From contig NZ_FNSU01000001.1 of NCBI RefSeq assembly GCF_900105325.1, positions 1,302,001-1,366,000 of the forward strand: DNA of 64,000 nucleotides. The letters run 5' to 3'. The DNA comes from Pseudomonas marginalis (GTDB taxonomy: Bacteria; Pseudomonadota; Gammaproteobacteria; Pseudomonadales; Pseudomonadaceae). Positions 42,185 through 51,401 of the stretch are shown here, one piece after another (the first letter of the stretch is position 1; every line of letters begins with the position of its first letter). Both the position numbers and the translations under genes were made by a program. The notes below the pieces were generated by a model. That model saw only the letters and a list, made by a program, of their open reading frames with translations. It was not told where the DNA came from and did not search any database.

Positions 42185-42955
42185 TCAGTCGTAGATGACT
42201 TTCTTTTTCCACTCGGCATCGGCGTCGACTTCTTTCATGCCTTCGGTCAATTCGTTGACTTCCTCCGCCGCCTGTTTGCTGTTAGCCAGCACGGTCGAGT
42301 TGGCGCGGGCCAGTTGACCTTCCAGCAATTGCAGCTGTGCACTGTAGAGCACCGGTTCAGGCTGCTTGCGCAGGTACTGCACGCCACGCTCGAAGGCCAG
42401 GCGCGCCTGGCCAGGCTGGCCCTGCTGCAAGGCGTGCTGGCCGAGGTTGTTGAAGAACTCTATGTGCAACAGCACCAGGATATGACGGATTTCCTTGATC
42501 CAGTGCTTGGCTTCGTTGGTCGGCAGGAACCCGTCCTGGGCGGCGCGGGTGACCTGGCCATGCAGGGCTTCCAGCAGGAAGCGCACGTCCTTGGCCTTGG
42601 CTTCGGTCTGGATCGGCGCCGGCGGGTTGTTCACCGGGATGGACTCGCCCTGGGCCACCAGCGTGTTCAGCTCGGTGATACGGGCCTTGAGCGGTGCACT
42701 GGTCTTGTTGAGGTTCAACAGGCGCTGATTGACGTTGAGCTCCAGGCGGGCCAATAACAGCTTGAGCGCCGGGGTCATCAGTTGGCCAGGGAAGGTCTCG
42801 GTGATCTCACCGCAACGGCGCAGGCGATCATTAAGCTCGATCTCGGTGCGCTTCTTTTCCAGCTTGTTGTTTTCCACCACGTGGTTCATGTAGCCAATGG
42901 CGATCAGTATTACGATCCCGGCAATTACCAGCAGGGTGATCATGAGTGGTGTCAC
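42185..42955 (-). CDS. Membrane-anchored helical protein of unknown function
   Basis: This 256-residue protein has one N-terminal transmembrane helix (MITLLVIAGIVILIAIGYMNH) followed by a soluble, mostly helical region: RTEIELNDRLRRCGEITETFPGQLMTPALKLLL and a tetratricopeptide-like stretch ARLAFERGVQYLRKQPEPVLYSAQLQLLEGQL. I do not recognise a named family. The GTG at 42955 has AAGAGG 8-9 nt upstream; ATG 42943 is an alternative. It lies just upstream of, and divergent from, the tRNA-Glu/Gly cluster. Confidence 0.8.
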   Translation of the reverse strand: MTPLMITLLVIAGIVILIAIGYMNHVVENNKLEKKRTEIELNDRLRRCGEITETFPGQLMTPALKLLLARLELNVNQRLLNLNKTSAPLKARITELNTLVAQGESIPVNNPPAPIQTEAKAKDVRFLLEALHGQVTRAAQDGFLPTNEAKHWIKEIRHILVLLHIEFFNNLGQHALQQGQPGQARLAFERGVQYLRKQPEPVLYSAQLQLLEGQLARANSTVLANSKQAAEEVNELTEGMKEVDADAEWKKKVIYD

Positions 42956-43223
42956 CGGTGTGACCTCTTTGATAGGGTTTACAGTGGAGTGTAGTGACTG
43001 GGCTTGTCGACGGATAGGACTGATCGACCAGTTACCCAGGTAGTTCTTCTATATAAGTAGCCGCTCCCTGCGTAGATGCACATTGCCATCACTTGCTGGA
43101 ACGAACTATAGCGCCTTGTCGGACGCCAGAATATAGGCGTCAAGGCCTGGACGGGCAGAATGCCCCGCGCGGGCCGGTAAACACGGGCGAAGTCATTGAT
43201 TTAAATAAATTTATCCTTGGGGG
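42956..43223. other. Intergenic region before the tRNA-Glu/Gly cluster
   Basis: About 270 bp without a convincing gene. It must hold the promoter of the 42185-42955 gene (an AT-rich TATATAA patch lies near 43050) and contains a small hairpin GACGCC/GGCGTC at 43122-43141. The tRNA promoter follows immediately. Confidence 0.4.
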
Positions 43224-43252
43224 TTGACGACCTTTCAATCCATCCATAGAAT
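43224..43252 (+). promoter_or_regulatory. Sigma-70 promoter of the tRNA-Glu/Gly cluster
   Basis: TTGACG (43224-43229) and TAGAAT (43247-43252) are separated by exactly 17 bp, followed by a GCGCGCC discriminator typical of stable-RNA promoters. The tRNA cluster begins 62 bp downstream. The same TAGAATGCGCGCCA end is seen at the tRNA-Val/Asp cluster. Confidence 0.85.
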
Positions 43253-43314
43253 GCGCGCCACTTACAGCGTAAAGCACACAGCGAAACGCGGTAGGGAGTG
43301 AATGTTGTACGTGT

Positions 43315-43390
43315 GTCCCCTTCGTCTAGTGGCCTAGGACACCGCCCTTTCACGGCGGTAACAGGGGTTCGAGTCCCCTAGGGGACGCCA
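43315..43390 (+). tRNA. tRNA-Glu (TTC), copy 1
   Basis: This 76-nt cloverleaf begins GTCCCC and ends GGGGACGCCA, with anticodon TTC in CCCTTTCACGG, the T-loop GGTTCGAGTCC and an encoded CCA. It is identical to the copy at 43575-43650. Confidence 0.97.
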
Positions 43391-43393
43391 TAT

Positions 43394-43469
<76 letters not shown>

Positions 43470-43574
43470 ATTTACAAGCAGTGTGGCTTTCGGGCGGCAC
43501 TGAGTGAAACCAGGACCAAGTCTTCGGACGAGGCCTCTGGGCACTGAAATACACACCATGTGTTTCAGTAGCGT

Positions 43575-43650
43575 GTCCCCTTCGTCTAGTGGCCTAGGAC
43601 ACCGCCCTTTCACGGCGGTAACAGGGGTTCGAGTCCCCTAGGGGACGCCA
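43575..43650 (+). tRNA. tRNA-Glu (TTC), copy 2
   Basis: This is an exact second copy of the tRNA-Glu at 43315-43390, 260 bp downstream, as part of a tandem Glu-Gly duplication. The 105-bp spacer between the pairs contains a small hairpin around 43544-43567 and no visible promoter. Confidence 0.97.
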
Positions 43651-43653
43651 TTT

Positions 43654-43729
<76 letters not shown>

Positions 43730-43737
43730 TATTCAAC

Positions 43738-43769
43738 AAAAACGCCGATCAGTGATGATCGGCGTTTTT
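43738..43769 (+). terminator. tRNA cluster terminator; inverted twin at 44623-44654
   Basis: AAAAACGCCGATC pairs with GATCGGCGTTTTT over an AGTGAT loop. Its reverse complement matches the hairpin at 44623-44654 at 31 of 32 bases, loop included, so the two terminators are inverted copies flanking the membrane-protein gene. Confidence 0.9.
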
Positions 43770-43873
43770 GTTTGTGCGTTATTTGTTCATCTGCCTGAAC
43801 CTGTCATCTTCCTGACTCAGTTCCTGGCGTGTTCGAGATATAGTCTGGCGTTTGAGTTCAAGGAGCACGCGTG

Positions 43874-44611
43874 ATGGCAGAAACTTCTCAATCGTCCGGT
43901 GAAACCAAGGTCGCCCCATTGGGTATCAGCGCCTTGGAAAAAGCATGGGATTTCCATTGGGCAATGCGCTTTGTCAGCGTTGTGCTGTTTCTCGATATCG
44001 CTTTGCTAATCCGTACCCGGACGCCCTTGGTGGAGTGGACGACCAGCAGCGATGCATTGCTCGCTGACTTGGGGTTCCTGGCGGTCACCGCGGCCTCTTT
44101 TGCGCTGGTGGTGTCTTTCGTTCTGCCGCTGTTGACGGAAATCGTTCGTGGGATCGGCACAAGGTTGCGAATGGCCTTTCCAAAGCTCTTGGGTGATGCC
44201 TATACACCTCCTTCAAGGGGGATCGGTTATGTGTGGGCCAACGACCTTCTGGACCTGGCACTGAAGGAAAACAGTGATTTCCTGCTTAGCTGGTATCAGC
44301 GGCATGTGCAGTTGCGAGAACAGCACCGGTTGATGATGAACAAAGTCGCGCACTTGGTGTTTGGTTGTTTGGTGCTGTCCGTCGTGGATTGGGCGGTGCC
44401 ATATTTTGGATTCGGCACTGGTTCGCTGATTTTCTCGGCCATGCATGTACTGGGTGATACGGGGCTGTTTCTGGCCAGCATGGTCGTGGTAGCGGGCGGG
44501 GTAATGTTGGCGTCGGCATGGTTTGCCATCGAGTCTTCCCTGTATATCTACTACCCACCCCTGGACATGTTGCAGCGGGAGCAGGAGCGCAAGCGATACC
44601 AGGGCGCATGA
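43874..44611 (+). CDS. Multipass membrane protein of unknown function
   Basis: This 245-residue protein has predicted helices near 32-48, 67-90, 160-178 and 195-220, and a basic cytoplasmic tail (MLQREQERKRYQ). I recognise no family. AAGGAG lies 8 nt before the ATG at 43874; a GTG at 43871 is possible. The gene is bracketed by inverted copies of one 32-bp terminator and lies directly after a tRNA cluster, and its codon use is less GC-biased than its neighbours, which hints at acquisition. Confidence 0.75.
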   Translation: MAETSQSSGETKVAPLGISALEKAWDFHWAMRFVSVVLFLDIALLIRTRTPLVEWTTSSDALLADLGFLAVTAASFALVVSFVLPLLTEIVRGIGTRLRMAFPKLLGDAYTPPSRGIGYVWANDLLDLALKENSDFLLSWYQRHVQLREQHRLMMNKVAHLVFGCLVLSVVDWAVPYFGFGTGSLIFSAMHVLGDTGLFLASMVVVAGGVMLASAWFAIESSLYIYYPPLDMLQREQERKRYQGA

Positions 44612-44622
44612 AGAACCTGAGT

Positions 44623-44654
44623 AAAAATGCCGATCATCACTGATCGGCGTTTTT
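44623..44654 (+). terminator. Terminator after the membrane-protein gene
   Basis: AAAAATGCCGATCA pairs with TGATCGGCGTTTTT over TCAC and continues into more T. It is the inverted near-copy of the hairpin at 43738-43769. Confidence 0.9.
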
Positions 44655-44675
44655 TTGCGCACACTTCAATCGCTG

Positions 44676-46416
44676 TCAGAGCTTCGGCAACTGTCCGATA
44701 CGCCCCATCATTTCGGTGACGATCTGCAGATCCAGCAAGAACTGGTCGACCGTCTTGAACTCATTGTCGGTGTGCCCGGTGTATTTCACTTCCGGCCGCG
44801 CCAGGCCGAATTGCACGCCATTGGGCAGTTCATGCACGGACGTCGCGCCGGCCGAGGTGCCGAATTTGTGCTCCATACCGAGGTTTTCGCTGGCCACGGC
44901 CAACAAGGCCTTCACCCACTCACCTTCCGGGTTGCGGTACATCGGTTCGGCGACCGAGTAGGTGAAGTCCACGTTGACCTTGGTTTGCTTGTCCCAGGCG
45001 CTCAACTTGTCGGAAATCTCGGCTTTCAGTTTCTCCGGCGATTTGCCCTTTGGTACACGCAGGTTCACCGCCAGCTTGAAGGCTTTGTCATCCAGGCCGA
45101 CAAAGGTCAGCGAGGTGGTCAGCGGCCCCATGAAATCATCGGAGAAACCCACGCCCAATTTGCCGCCCAGATAATCCAGACCCCAGTTGTCCGAGGCATA
45201 ACGGGCCGCGTCGGTGATGTGGTTGTGCTTGAGGGCGATCTTGCCGTCGATGCTGTGGATCAGCTCCAGCATGCGCGACACCGGGTTGATACCGGATTCG
45301 GGCTCGGAGGAGTGCGCGGAAACCCCGGTCACTGTCAGCTTGACCTCTTTGCCAACCACCTTGGCTGTTACTTCGAAGTCACCGCCGTTGCGTTTGGCAT
45401 ACTCCGTACCGGCTTTTTGCAGGCTGGCGGCCAGTTCGGCAGGCGTGTCGCTGATCAACGTGGCAACCGAGGCCGAGGGAATCTGGTTGGTGGCCATGCC
45501 GCCGGTCATCGCGATGATTTCCGCGCCTTGGCCTTCCCCTTTGCGGCGCGGGAAGGTGGCCATGACAGTGCCATAACCTTTTTCGGCAATCACCACCGGG
45601 TAGCCGCCATCCAGCGCCAGGTTGTACTGCGGCGTCGGGTTGCGTTCGAAGTAATAGGGGATCGCGTCGCCGGAAGTTTCTTCGGTGGTGTCCACCAGCA
45701 GCTTGAAATTGCGCGCCAGCGGCAACTTCTCTTCCTTGATCACCTTCATGGCGTACATCGCCACCACGATGCCGTTTTTTGTCATCCTCGGTGCCACGGC
45801 CATACATGCGGTCGCCGATCAGCGTGACCTTGAACGGGTCGAGCCTGGTGCCGTCTTTCAACACCCAGTTCTCCGGCGTCACCGGCACCACGTCGGCGTG
45901 GGCGTGGATACCCACCACTTCGTCGCCGTTGCCTTCCAGGGAAATCTCGTACACGCGGTTGTCGACGTTGCGGAAGTTCAGGTTGAAGGTCTTGGCCAGG
46001 GCCTGGATCTTGGCGGCAATCCGGATGAATTCCGGATTTTTGTACTGCGGCATGCCGTCCACGTTGAAGGTCGGAATTTCCACCAGTTCGCGCAAGGTAT
46101 CGAGGGCGGCTTTGCCGTATTTCACTCGGGTGTAAATACCCAAAAGGCGATGGATTTCGTTCTGCTGGTCGGCGGTCAGGGTTTTGTTATCGAGGAAGGC
46201 ACCGATCGCCGGGCCTACGTCGTTGGCCTTGCCCAGGTCGCCTTTGGCCAGGGTGCCGAGGAAACCACGGAAATCCGTGACCGACGTTTCGCTGAAGCTC
46301 GTCAGGATCGCCGTGCTTTGCTCTGGGGTGATGTTGGCAAAGGCAGGTGTGGTCATCACCGAAAGGCCGGCCGCGAACAGGGTGGCAGCCGCTAATTGCT
46401 TGAGTCGAAAGTGCAT
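44676..46416 (-). pseudogene. M20 family dipeptidase (PepV-like), frameshifted
   Basis: The N-terminal part (signal peptide MHFRLKQLAAATLFAAG...PAFA; metal motif VVGIHAHADVVPV; GRGTEDDK) reads to a run of six A in the mRNA (T-run 45775-45780). The C-terminal part (NGIVVAMYAMKVIKEEKLPL, LLVDTTEETSGD, GHTDNEFKTV) continues in another frame. Removing one A rejoins GTEDDKNGIVVAM and gives 580 codons in phase, about 579 residues. The apparent start MAVAPRM of the downstream frame is not real. Intact homologues are exported metallodipeptidases. The disruption may be a true mutation or a homopolymer sequencing error; ATG 46428 is an alternative start. Confidence 0.87.
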
Positions 46417-46561
46417 GGTCAGGGGCATTCCTTTGCAAAGGGAAATGGGGGATTCCTGATCAATATGTCAGAAATATTTCGACACACTACCACTGCCAAG
46501 GTGTGCCCGGGAGACCACTGGGAGGCTTATCTAAAAACTCGATAGCACCCGACTCTGCTCT

Positions 46562-47188
46562 CTAGTCCAGGCTGTAACGCACCGACAACGCACCCTTTTT
46601 CTCCGAAAGCGCCAGGATCGTTACCTGACCCAACTCGCCCAGCGTTTGCACATGGGTACCGCCGCAAGCGTAGGTGGGCAGATCACCGAAGCCCACTTCG
46701 CGGGTGCCGTCGTCCAGGGCCATATGGCGCGGGTAGTCGGCGGCGATCCATTGGTTGATCTGCTGTTGAATGATCTCGGCGTCCATGGCTTGCGCGGTTT
46801 CGCCACGGATAAAAGTGATCTTGCCTTCACCTGGCCAGTGGTGCGCCTTGATCGGCATCCAACCCAGGGTTTCGCCAGCGTTGCCGATCAAATGCCCGGC
46901 GGAGTGCAGGCGGGTGTGCAGGGCGCGGCGTGGTTCGTCGACCCGCGCGGTGATGGGGCCCGGTTCCACCGGTTGGTTGACATAGTGCACCACGCGATCG
47001 GTTTCCTGGGTGACTCGCAGCACCTGGCTGTCGCCCAGCCAGCCGGTATCGAACGGCTGGCCACCGCCTTGGGGATGGAAAATCGTCGACTGCAAAACGA
47101 CCGCAAACTGGCCCTCGCAGGGGGTGCAACTGAGTACTTCAAGCTCGGCGGTCAGGTGGTCATGGGTGAAAAACAGGCGCTCGGTCAT
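46562..47188 (-). CDS. Alanyl-tRNA editing protein (AlaX type)
   Basis: This 208-residue free-standing editing domain hydrolyses Ser-tRNA(Ala) or Gly-tRNA(Ala). The zinc motif HTRLHSAGHLIG and the distal CGGTHVQTLGELG are those of the AlaRS editing and SAD domains; there is no aminoacylation domain. HPQGGGQPFDTG is also typical. It is divergent from the LysR gene with 89 bp between starts. Confidence 0.9.
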   Translation of the reverse strand: MTERLFFTHDHLTAELEVLSCTPCEGQFAVVLQSTIFHPQGGGQPFDTGWLGDSQVLRVTQETDRVVHYVNQPVEPGPITARVDEPRRALHTRLHSAGHLIGNAGETLGWMPIKAHHWPGEGKITFIRGETAQAMDAEIIQQQINQWIAADYPRHMALDDGTREVGFGDLPTYACGGTHVQTLGELGQVTILALSEKKGALSVRYSLD

Positions 47189-47277
47189 TTTCTACATCCG
47201 CATCAGGGTTCTGCGGGCAGTATAAATAGTGCCTGGATAGGTGATAATCCGCTCAAATATCAATGGACCTGTGCGTC

Positions 47278-48210
47278 ATGAGCATCAATCTTCCTTTGCC
47301 GCTGCTGGGCGAAATGGCGATTTTCGTCAAGGTAGTAGAGACCGGCAGCTTCTCCGAAGCCGCGCGGCAGTTGAGCCTTTCGCCGTCGGCGGTAAGCCGC
47401 AGTATTTCGCGCCTGGAAAAGGCCCTGTCCACCCGTTTGCTGCAACGCACCACGCGCAAATTGCGCCTGAGTGAAGCCGGTGAGGAGGTTTTCAAGCGCT
47501 GCCAGGAAATGGTCAGCGCGGCGCGCTCAGTGATGGAAATCAGCGGCCAGTTCACCCACGAGGCCGAGGGCCTGGTGCGGGTCAGTGTGCCGAAGGCGGT
47601 GGGGCGATTTGTGGTGCACCCGCATATGCCGGAGTTCCTGCGGCGTTATCCCAGGGTGGATGTGCAATTGATCCTCGAGGACCGGCATGTGGACCTGATC
47701 GATGACAATGTCGACCTCAGCATCCGCATCACCGACAGCCCGCCGCCGGGCCTGGTGGGGCGGCAGTTATTGCCGATTGAGCATTTACTCTGTGCCACGC
47801 CGCAGTATCTAGCCGAGCATGGTGCGCCGGAGCATCCCCATGATTTGCTGGCGCACAGTTGCATCTATCTCGGTGAAACCCCGGGGGATTCACGCTGGAA
47901 ATTCCGCCAGGGCGGCAAGGCGGTGACGGTCGGCGTGCGTGGACGTTATGCGGCGAACCACACCGGCGTTCGGCTGGATGCGGTGTTGCAGCACGTGGGA
48001 ATTGGCAGCTTGCCGTATTTCACCGCGCGGCATGCGTTGGAGGAGGGGCGGTTGGTACAGGTGCTGCCCGGGTGGGACTTTATTGCGTCCTACCATGGCG
48101 AAGCGTGGTTGTTGCATTCGCCCACGCGTTACCTGCCGCCGAAGCTTCGGGTGTTTATCGATTATCTGGTGGAGTGCATGGCGAGGGAGCCGACATTGCG
48201 CCGGCGATAG
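47278..48210 (+). CDS. LysR family transcriptional regulator
   Basis: This 310-residue regulator has an N-terminal winged helix (MAIFVKVVETGSFSEAARQLSLSPSAVSRSISRLEKALSTRLLQRTTRKLRLSEAG) and a substrate-binding domain (DLSIRITDSPPPGLVGRQLLPIEHLLCATPQYL) of the large CrgA/DsdC-like group. The ATG at 47278 is preferred to the one at 47263 because it yields the usual short N-terminus. It is divergent from alaX, its most likely adjacent target. Confidence 0.92.
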   Translation: MSINLPLPLLGEMAIFVKVVETGSFSEAARQLSLSPSAVSRSISRLEKALSTRLLQRTTRKLRLSEAGEEVFKRCQEMVSAARSVMEISGQFTHEAEGLVRVSVPKAVGRFVVHPHMPEFLRRYPRVDVQLILEDRHVDLIDDNVDLSIRITDSPPPGLVGRQLLPIEHLLCATPQYLAEHGAPEHPHDLLAHSCIYLGETPGDSRWKFRQGGKAVTVGVRGRYAANHTGVRLDAVLQHVGIGSLPYFTARHALEEGRLVQVLPGWDFIASYHGEAWLLHSPTRYLPPKLRVFIDYLVECMAREPTLRRR

Positions 48211-48225
48211 GCGCACGGTCGAAAA

Positions 48226-48254
48226 TGTGGGAGGAGGGCTTGCTCCCTCCCGCA
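48226..48254. repeat. Solitary REP unit (GGGAGGAGGGCTTGCTC variant)
   Basis: A single imperfect hairpin unit beginning TGTGGGAGGAGGGCTTGCTC lies between convergent genes. It is a variant of the GGGGGCTTGCTCCC class seen as doublets at 8528 and 54597, but has no inverted partner nearby. Confidence 0.7.
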
Positions 48255-48279
48255 TTCAGTTATGCAGTGTCTTGAACAA

Positions 48280-48687
48280 TCAGTGTTTGCTTTGGTCCTG
48301 CGGCATGGCCAGCAGTTGCTTTTCCTGGTTCCAGTCGAAGGGTTCGTCGTTTTGTTCGGCTTCAAAGCGACGCTCTTCCAGGGCCTGGTACAGGTCCAGT
48401 TCTTCGTCGGGCATGAAGTGCAGGCAATCGCCGCCGAAGAACCACAGCAGGTCGCGCGGGACCAGGTGGGCGATCTGCGGGTAGCGCAGGATGACCTGGC
48501 TCATCAGGTCCTGGCCCAGGTACTGGCTTTCGATCGGGTCGATCGGCAGCAGGGCGCGCAGTTCGTCGAAGCGCTCCAGGAACAGGGTGTGGCTTTCCTC
48601 GGGCACCTGTTCGGCTTCGCCGACGGCAACCAGGATGCTGCGCAGGTGGTCGAGCAAGACGAGATGATCGGCAACGACGTTGGACAC
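48280..48687 (-). CDS. Conserved hypothetical protein (PA2817-like)
   Basis: This 135-residue soluble acidic protein starts with GTG at 48687, with AGAGGA about 8 nt upstream. It has no signal peptide or known motif; QVILRYPQIAHLVPRDLLWFFGGDCLHFM is its most distinctive segment. In P. aeruginosa I recall a homologous gene of this kind next to the fadE homologue, which fits its position here, but this is from memory. A strong hairpin separates it from fadE by only 19 bp. Confidence 0.8.
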   Translation of the reverse strand: MSNVVADHLVLLDHLRSILVAVGEAEQVPEESHTLFLERFDELRALLPIDPIESQYLGQDLMSQVILRYPQIAHLVPRDLLWFFGGDCLHFMPDEELDLYQALEERRFEAEQNDEPFDWNQEKQLLAMPQDQSKH

Positions 48688-48706
48688 GAGATAAGTCCTC
48701 TAAAGC

Positions 48707-48747
48707 AAAAACGGGCGCGAGAGTATATGCCTCTCGCGCCCGTTTTT
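48707..48747 (-). terminator. Hairpin between fadE and the downstream small gene
   Basis: AAAAACGGGCGCGAGAG and CTCTCGCGCCCGTTTTT pair perfectly over TATATGC, one of the strongest stems in the window. It lies 15 bp after the fadE stop and immediately before the small gene, so that gene must rely on read-through, processing or a promoter inside this region. Confidence 0.85.
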
Positions 48748-48762
48748 ATATGACCGCCGGAC

Positions 48763-51216
48763 TCAGCGGACTTTACCTTCAGCGTGTACCAGCTCTTCCT
48801 TGCTGAAATCATCCACGTCGATCACCTTGCGCCGTGCCGCTTCGGCGTCGCGCAAGCTCTGCGCTTCCGCCGGTTGCAGCACACCGGCGTGCAGGGCGGC
48901 ATCGATCGCATGTTCGCCGGCAGCGGGTTTGACCTGGCCACTTTTGAGCGCGGTGTGCAGTTTTTTCTGCAATGGATGGCTGGCACCCAATAGATCGTAG
49001 GCGTGTTGCAGAGCGCCCACTGGATCTTCTGCCGATTGTGGGCGGTAGCAGCCGGCCAGCAATTCTTCCAGGGTCGGGTCGCCTTTGGCGCGGCCAATCA
49101 CCGCGGCCACTTCGGCATCCAGCGCATCGGACGGACCGGCATGGCGACGCCCGAACGGGAATACAATCACCCGCAGCAGGCAGCCCAGCACTTTATTCGG
49201 GAAGTTGCTCAGCAGCTCATCCAACGCACGCTCGGACTCGCCGAGGCTTTCTTCCATGGCCCAGGCGAACAGCGGTTCCAAGTGATCCGGCGAATCCAGG
49301 TCGTGGTAACGCTTGAGTGCCGCCGACGCCAGGTACATATGGCTTAGCACGTCACCGAGGCGTGCCGACAGGCGTTCGCGGCGTTTCAACTCGCCACCCA
49401 GCAGCATCATGCTCAGGTCCGCCAGCAGCGCGAACGCGGCAGCCTGGCGGTTCAATGCGCGGAAATAACCCTGGCTCAAACGGTTGCCCGGGGCTTTCTC
49501 GAAGTGCCCCACGCCGAGGTTCAGCACCAGGGTGCTGGCGGCATTGCTCACGGCAAAACCAATGTGTTGCATCAGCAGCCCGTCGAACTCCTTCAGCGCC
49601 TGATCGTGGTCCTCACGCCCGGCCAGCGCCATTTCCTTGAGCACGAACGGATGGCAGCGGATGGCACCCTGGCCGAAGATCATCAGGTTGCGCGAGAGGA
49701 TGTTCGCGCCTTCCACGGTGATGAAGATCGGCGCGCCCTGCCAGCTGCGGCCCAGGTAGTTGTTCGGGCCCATGATGATGCCCTTGCCGCCGTGTACGTC
49801 CATGGCGTGGCTGATGCACTCACGGCCGCGTTCGGTCAGGTGGTACTTGAGGATCGCCGACAGCACCGAGGGTTTTTCCCCAAGGTCCACGGCATTGGCG
49901 GTGAGCATGCGTGCGCTGTCCATCAGCCAGGCGTTGCCGCCGATGCGCGCCAGGGCTTCCTGGATACCTTCGAAGGCTGACAGCGGTACGTTGAACTGCT
50001 CGCGCACCTGGGCGTACTGGCCGGTGACCAGGCTGGTGAACTTGGCGGCGCCGGTACCCACGGCGGGCAGGGAGATCGAACGGCCGACCGACAGGCAGTT
50101 CATCAGCATCATCCAGCCTTTGCCGAGCATTTCCTGGCCGCCGATGAGGTATTCCAAGGGGATGAACACGTCCTTGCCGGAGTTCGGACCGTTCATGAAC
50201 GCGGCGCCGAGGGGCAGGTGGCGACGGCCGATTTCCACACCGGGGGTGTCGGTAGGGATCAGTGCGAGGCTGATGCCCAGGTCTTCTTCTTCACCCAGCA
50301 GGTGGTCTGGATCGTGGGCCTTGAAGGCCAGGCCCAGCAGGGTCGCGACCGGGCCAAGGGTGATGTAGCGTTTTTCCCAGTTCAGGCGCAGGCCGAGGGT
50401 TTCCTTGCCTTCCCATTCGCCTTTGCAGATCACCCCCGTGTCAGGCATGGCGCCGGCATCGGAGCCCGCCAGCGGGCCGGTGAGGGCGAAGCAGGGGATG
50501 TCATCGCCACGCGCCAGGCGTGGCAGGTAGTGGTTGCGTTGTTCGTCGGTGCCGTAATGCAACAGCAATTCGGCCGGGCCGAGGGAGTTGGGCACCATCA
50601 CTGTGGAGGCCAGGTCGCCGCTGCGGGTGGCGAGTTTCATCGCGACCTGGGAGTGGGCATAAGCGGAGAAGCCCTTGCCGCCATATTCCTTGGGAATGAT
50701 CAGGGCGAAGAAACCGTGGGTCTTGATGTGCTCCCACGCGGCCGGCGGCAGGTCCATGGCCTGGCCGATTTCCCAGTCGCTGACCATGGCGCAGAGTTCT
50801 TCGGTGGGGCCGTCGATAAAGGCCTGTTCTTCCTCGGTCAGTTGCACCTTGGGGTAGGCCAGCAGCTTGTCCCAGTCGGGACGACCGCTGAACAGTTCGC
50901 CGTCCCACCACACGGTGCCGGCGTCGATGGCGTCGCGCTCGGTCTCGGACATCGGCGGCAAGACTTTCTGGAACCAGCTGAACAGCGGCTTGGTGAAGTA
51001 TTGGCGGCGCAGGTCCGGCAGCAGCAAGGGCGCGGCCACCACAGCGATCAATACCCAGAAAATCAGCAGCAGCCAACCCGGTGCATGGCTCCAGGTGCCC
51101 ATCGCCAGCAGGTAAACGGCGACCACGCCCAGGGCGGGCAGAGGGGCGACGCGGCGATGTGCCAGGTAGGCAATGCCGACCACCAGAACCAGTATCCACA
51201 ACAACAGCATATTCAA
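48763..51216 (-). CDS. fadE: Acyl-CoA dehydrogenase, FadE type
   Basis: This 817-residue protein is the long, membrane-associated FadE form that starts beta-oxidation of fatty acyl-CoA. Hydrophobic N-terminal helices (about 1-75) precede the dehydrogenase domain: EEQAFIDGPTEELCAMVSDWEIG, FALTGPLAGSDAGAMPDTG, the long central helices, then the MDVHGGKGIIMGPNNYLGR segment and a C-terminal DUF1974-like extension ending KEELVHAEGKVR. The length matches E. coli FadE. Confidence 0.95.
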   Translation of the reverse strand: MNMLLLWILVLVVGIAYLAHRRVAPLPALGVVAVYLLAMGTWSHAPGWLLLIFWVLIAVVAAPLLLPDLRRQYFTKPLFSWFQKVLPPMSETERDAIDAGTVWWDGELFSGRPDWDKLLAYPKVQLTEEEQAFIDGPTEELCAMVSDWEIGQAMDLPPAAWEHIKTHGFFALIIPKEYGGKGFSAYAHSQVAMKLATRSGDLASTVMVPNSLGPAELLLHYGTDEQRNHYLPRLARGDDIPCFALTGPLAGSDAGAMPDTGVICKGEWEGKETLGLRLNWEKRYITLGPVATLLGLAFKAHDPDHLLGEEEDLGISLALIPTDTPGVEIGRRHLPLGAAFMNGPNSGKDVFIPLEYLIGGQEMLGKGWMMLMNCLSVGRSISLPAVGTGAAKFTSLVTGQYAQVREQFNVPLSAFEGIQEALARIGGNAWLMDSARMLTANAVDLGEKPSVLSAILKYHLTERGRECISHAMDVHGGKGIIMGPNNYLGRSWQGAPIFITVEGANILSRNLMIFGQGAIRCHPFVLKEMALAGREDHDQALKEFDGLLMQHIGFAVSNAASTLVLNLGVGHFEKAPGNRLSQGYFRALNRQAAAFALLADLSMMLLGGELKRRERLSARLGDVLSHMYLASAALKRYHDLDSPDHLEPLFAWAMEESLGESERALDELLSNFPNKVLGCLLRVIVFPFGRRHAGPSDALDAEVAAVIGRAKGDPTLEELLAGCYRPQSAEDPVGALQHAYDLLGASHPLQKKLHTALKSGQVKPAAGEHAIDAALHAGVLQPAEAQSLRDAEAARRKVIDVDDFSKEELVHAEGKVR

Positions 51217-51401
51217 TCCTCCGTGAAACCAGGGGCGAAACCACCAGGGAGCTTAGTCGGCATCCGAACAAGCGGGGTGATCAGGGTGTTACAAGTTGTA
51301 CTGGGAACACCTGGCATCAGGCGCCGACATTTGGCCGAATCGTCGTTATCTCCGTGGCGGACCTGTCGTTAAACTCCAGGCTTCCTTCGGAGATCAAGCT
51401 C

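Noticed and set aside
44676..45803. Shorter intact peptidase starting MAVAPRM
   Set aside because: It would lack the signal peptide and the HAHAD metal motif that lie in the adjacent upstream frame; it is the C-terminal piece of a frameshifted gene.
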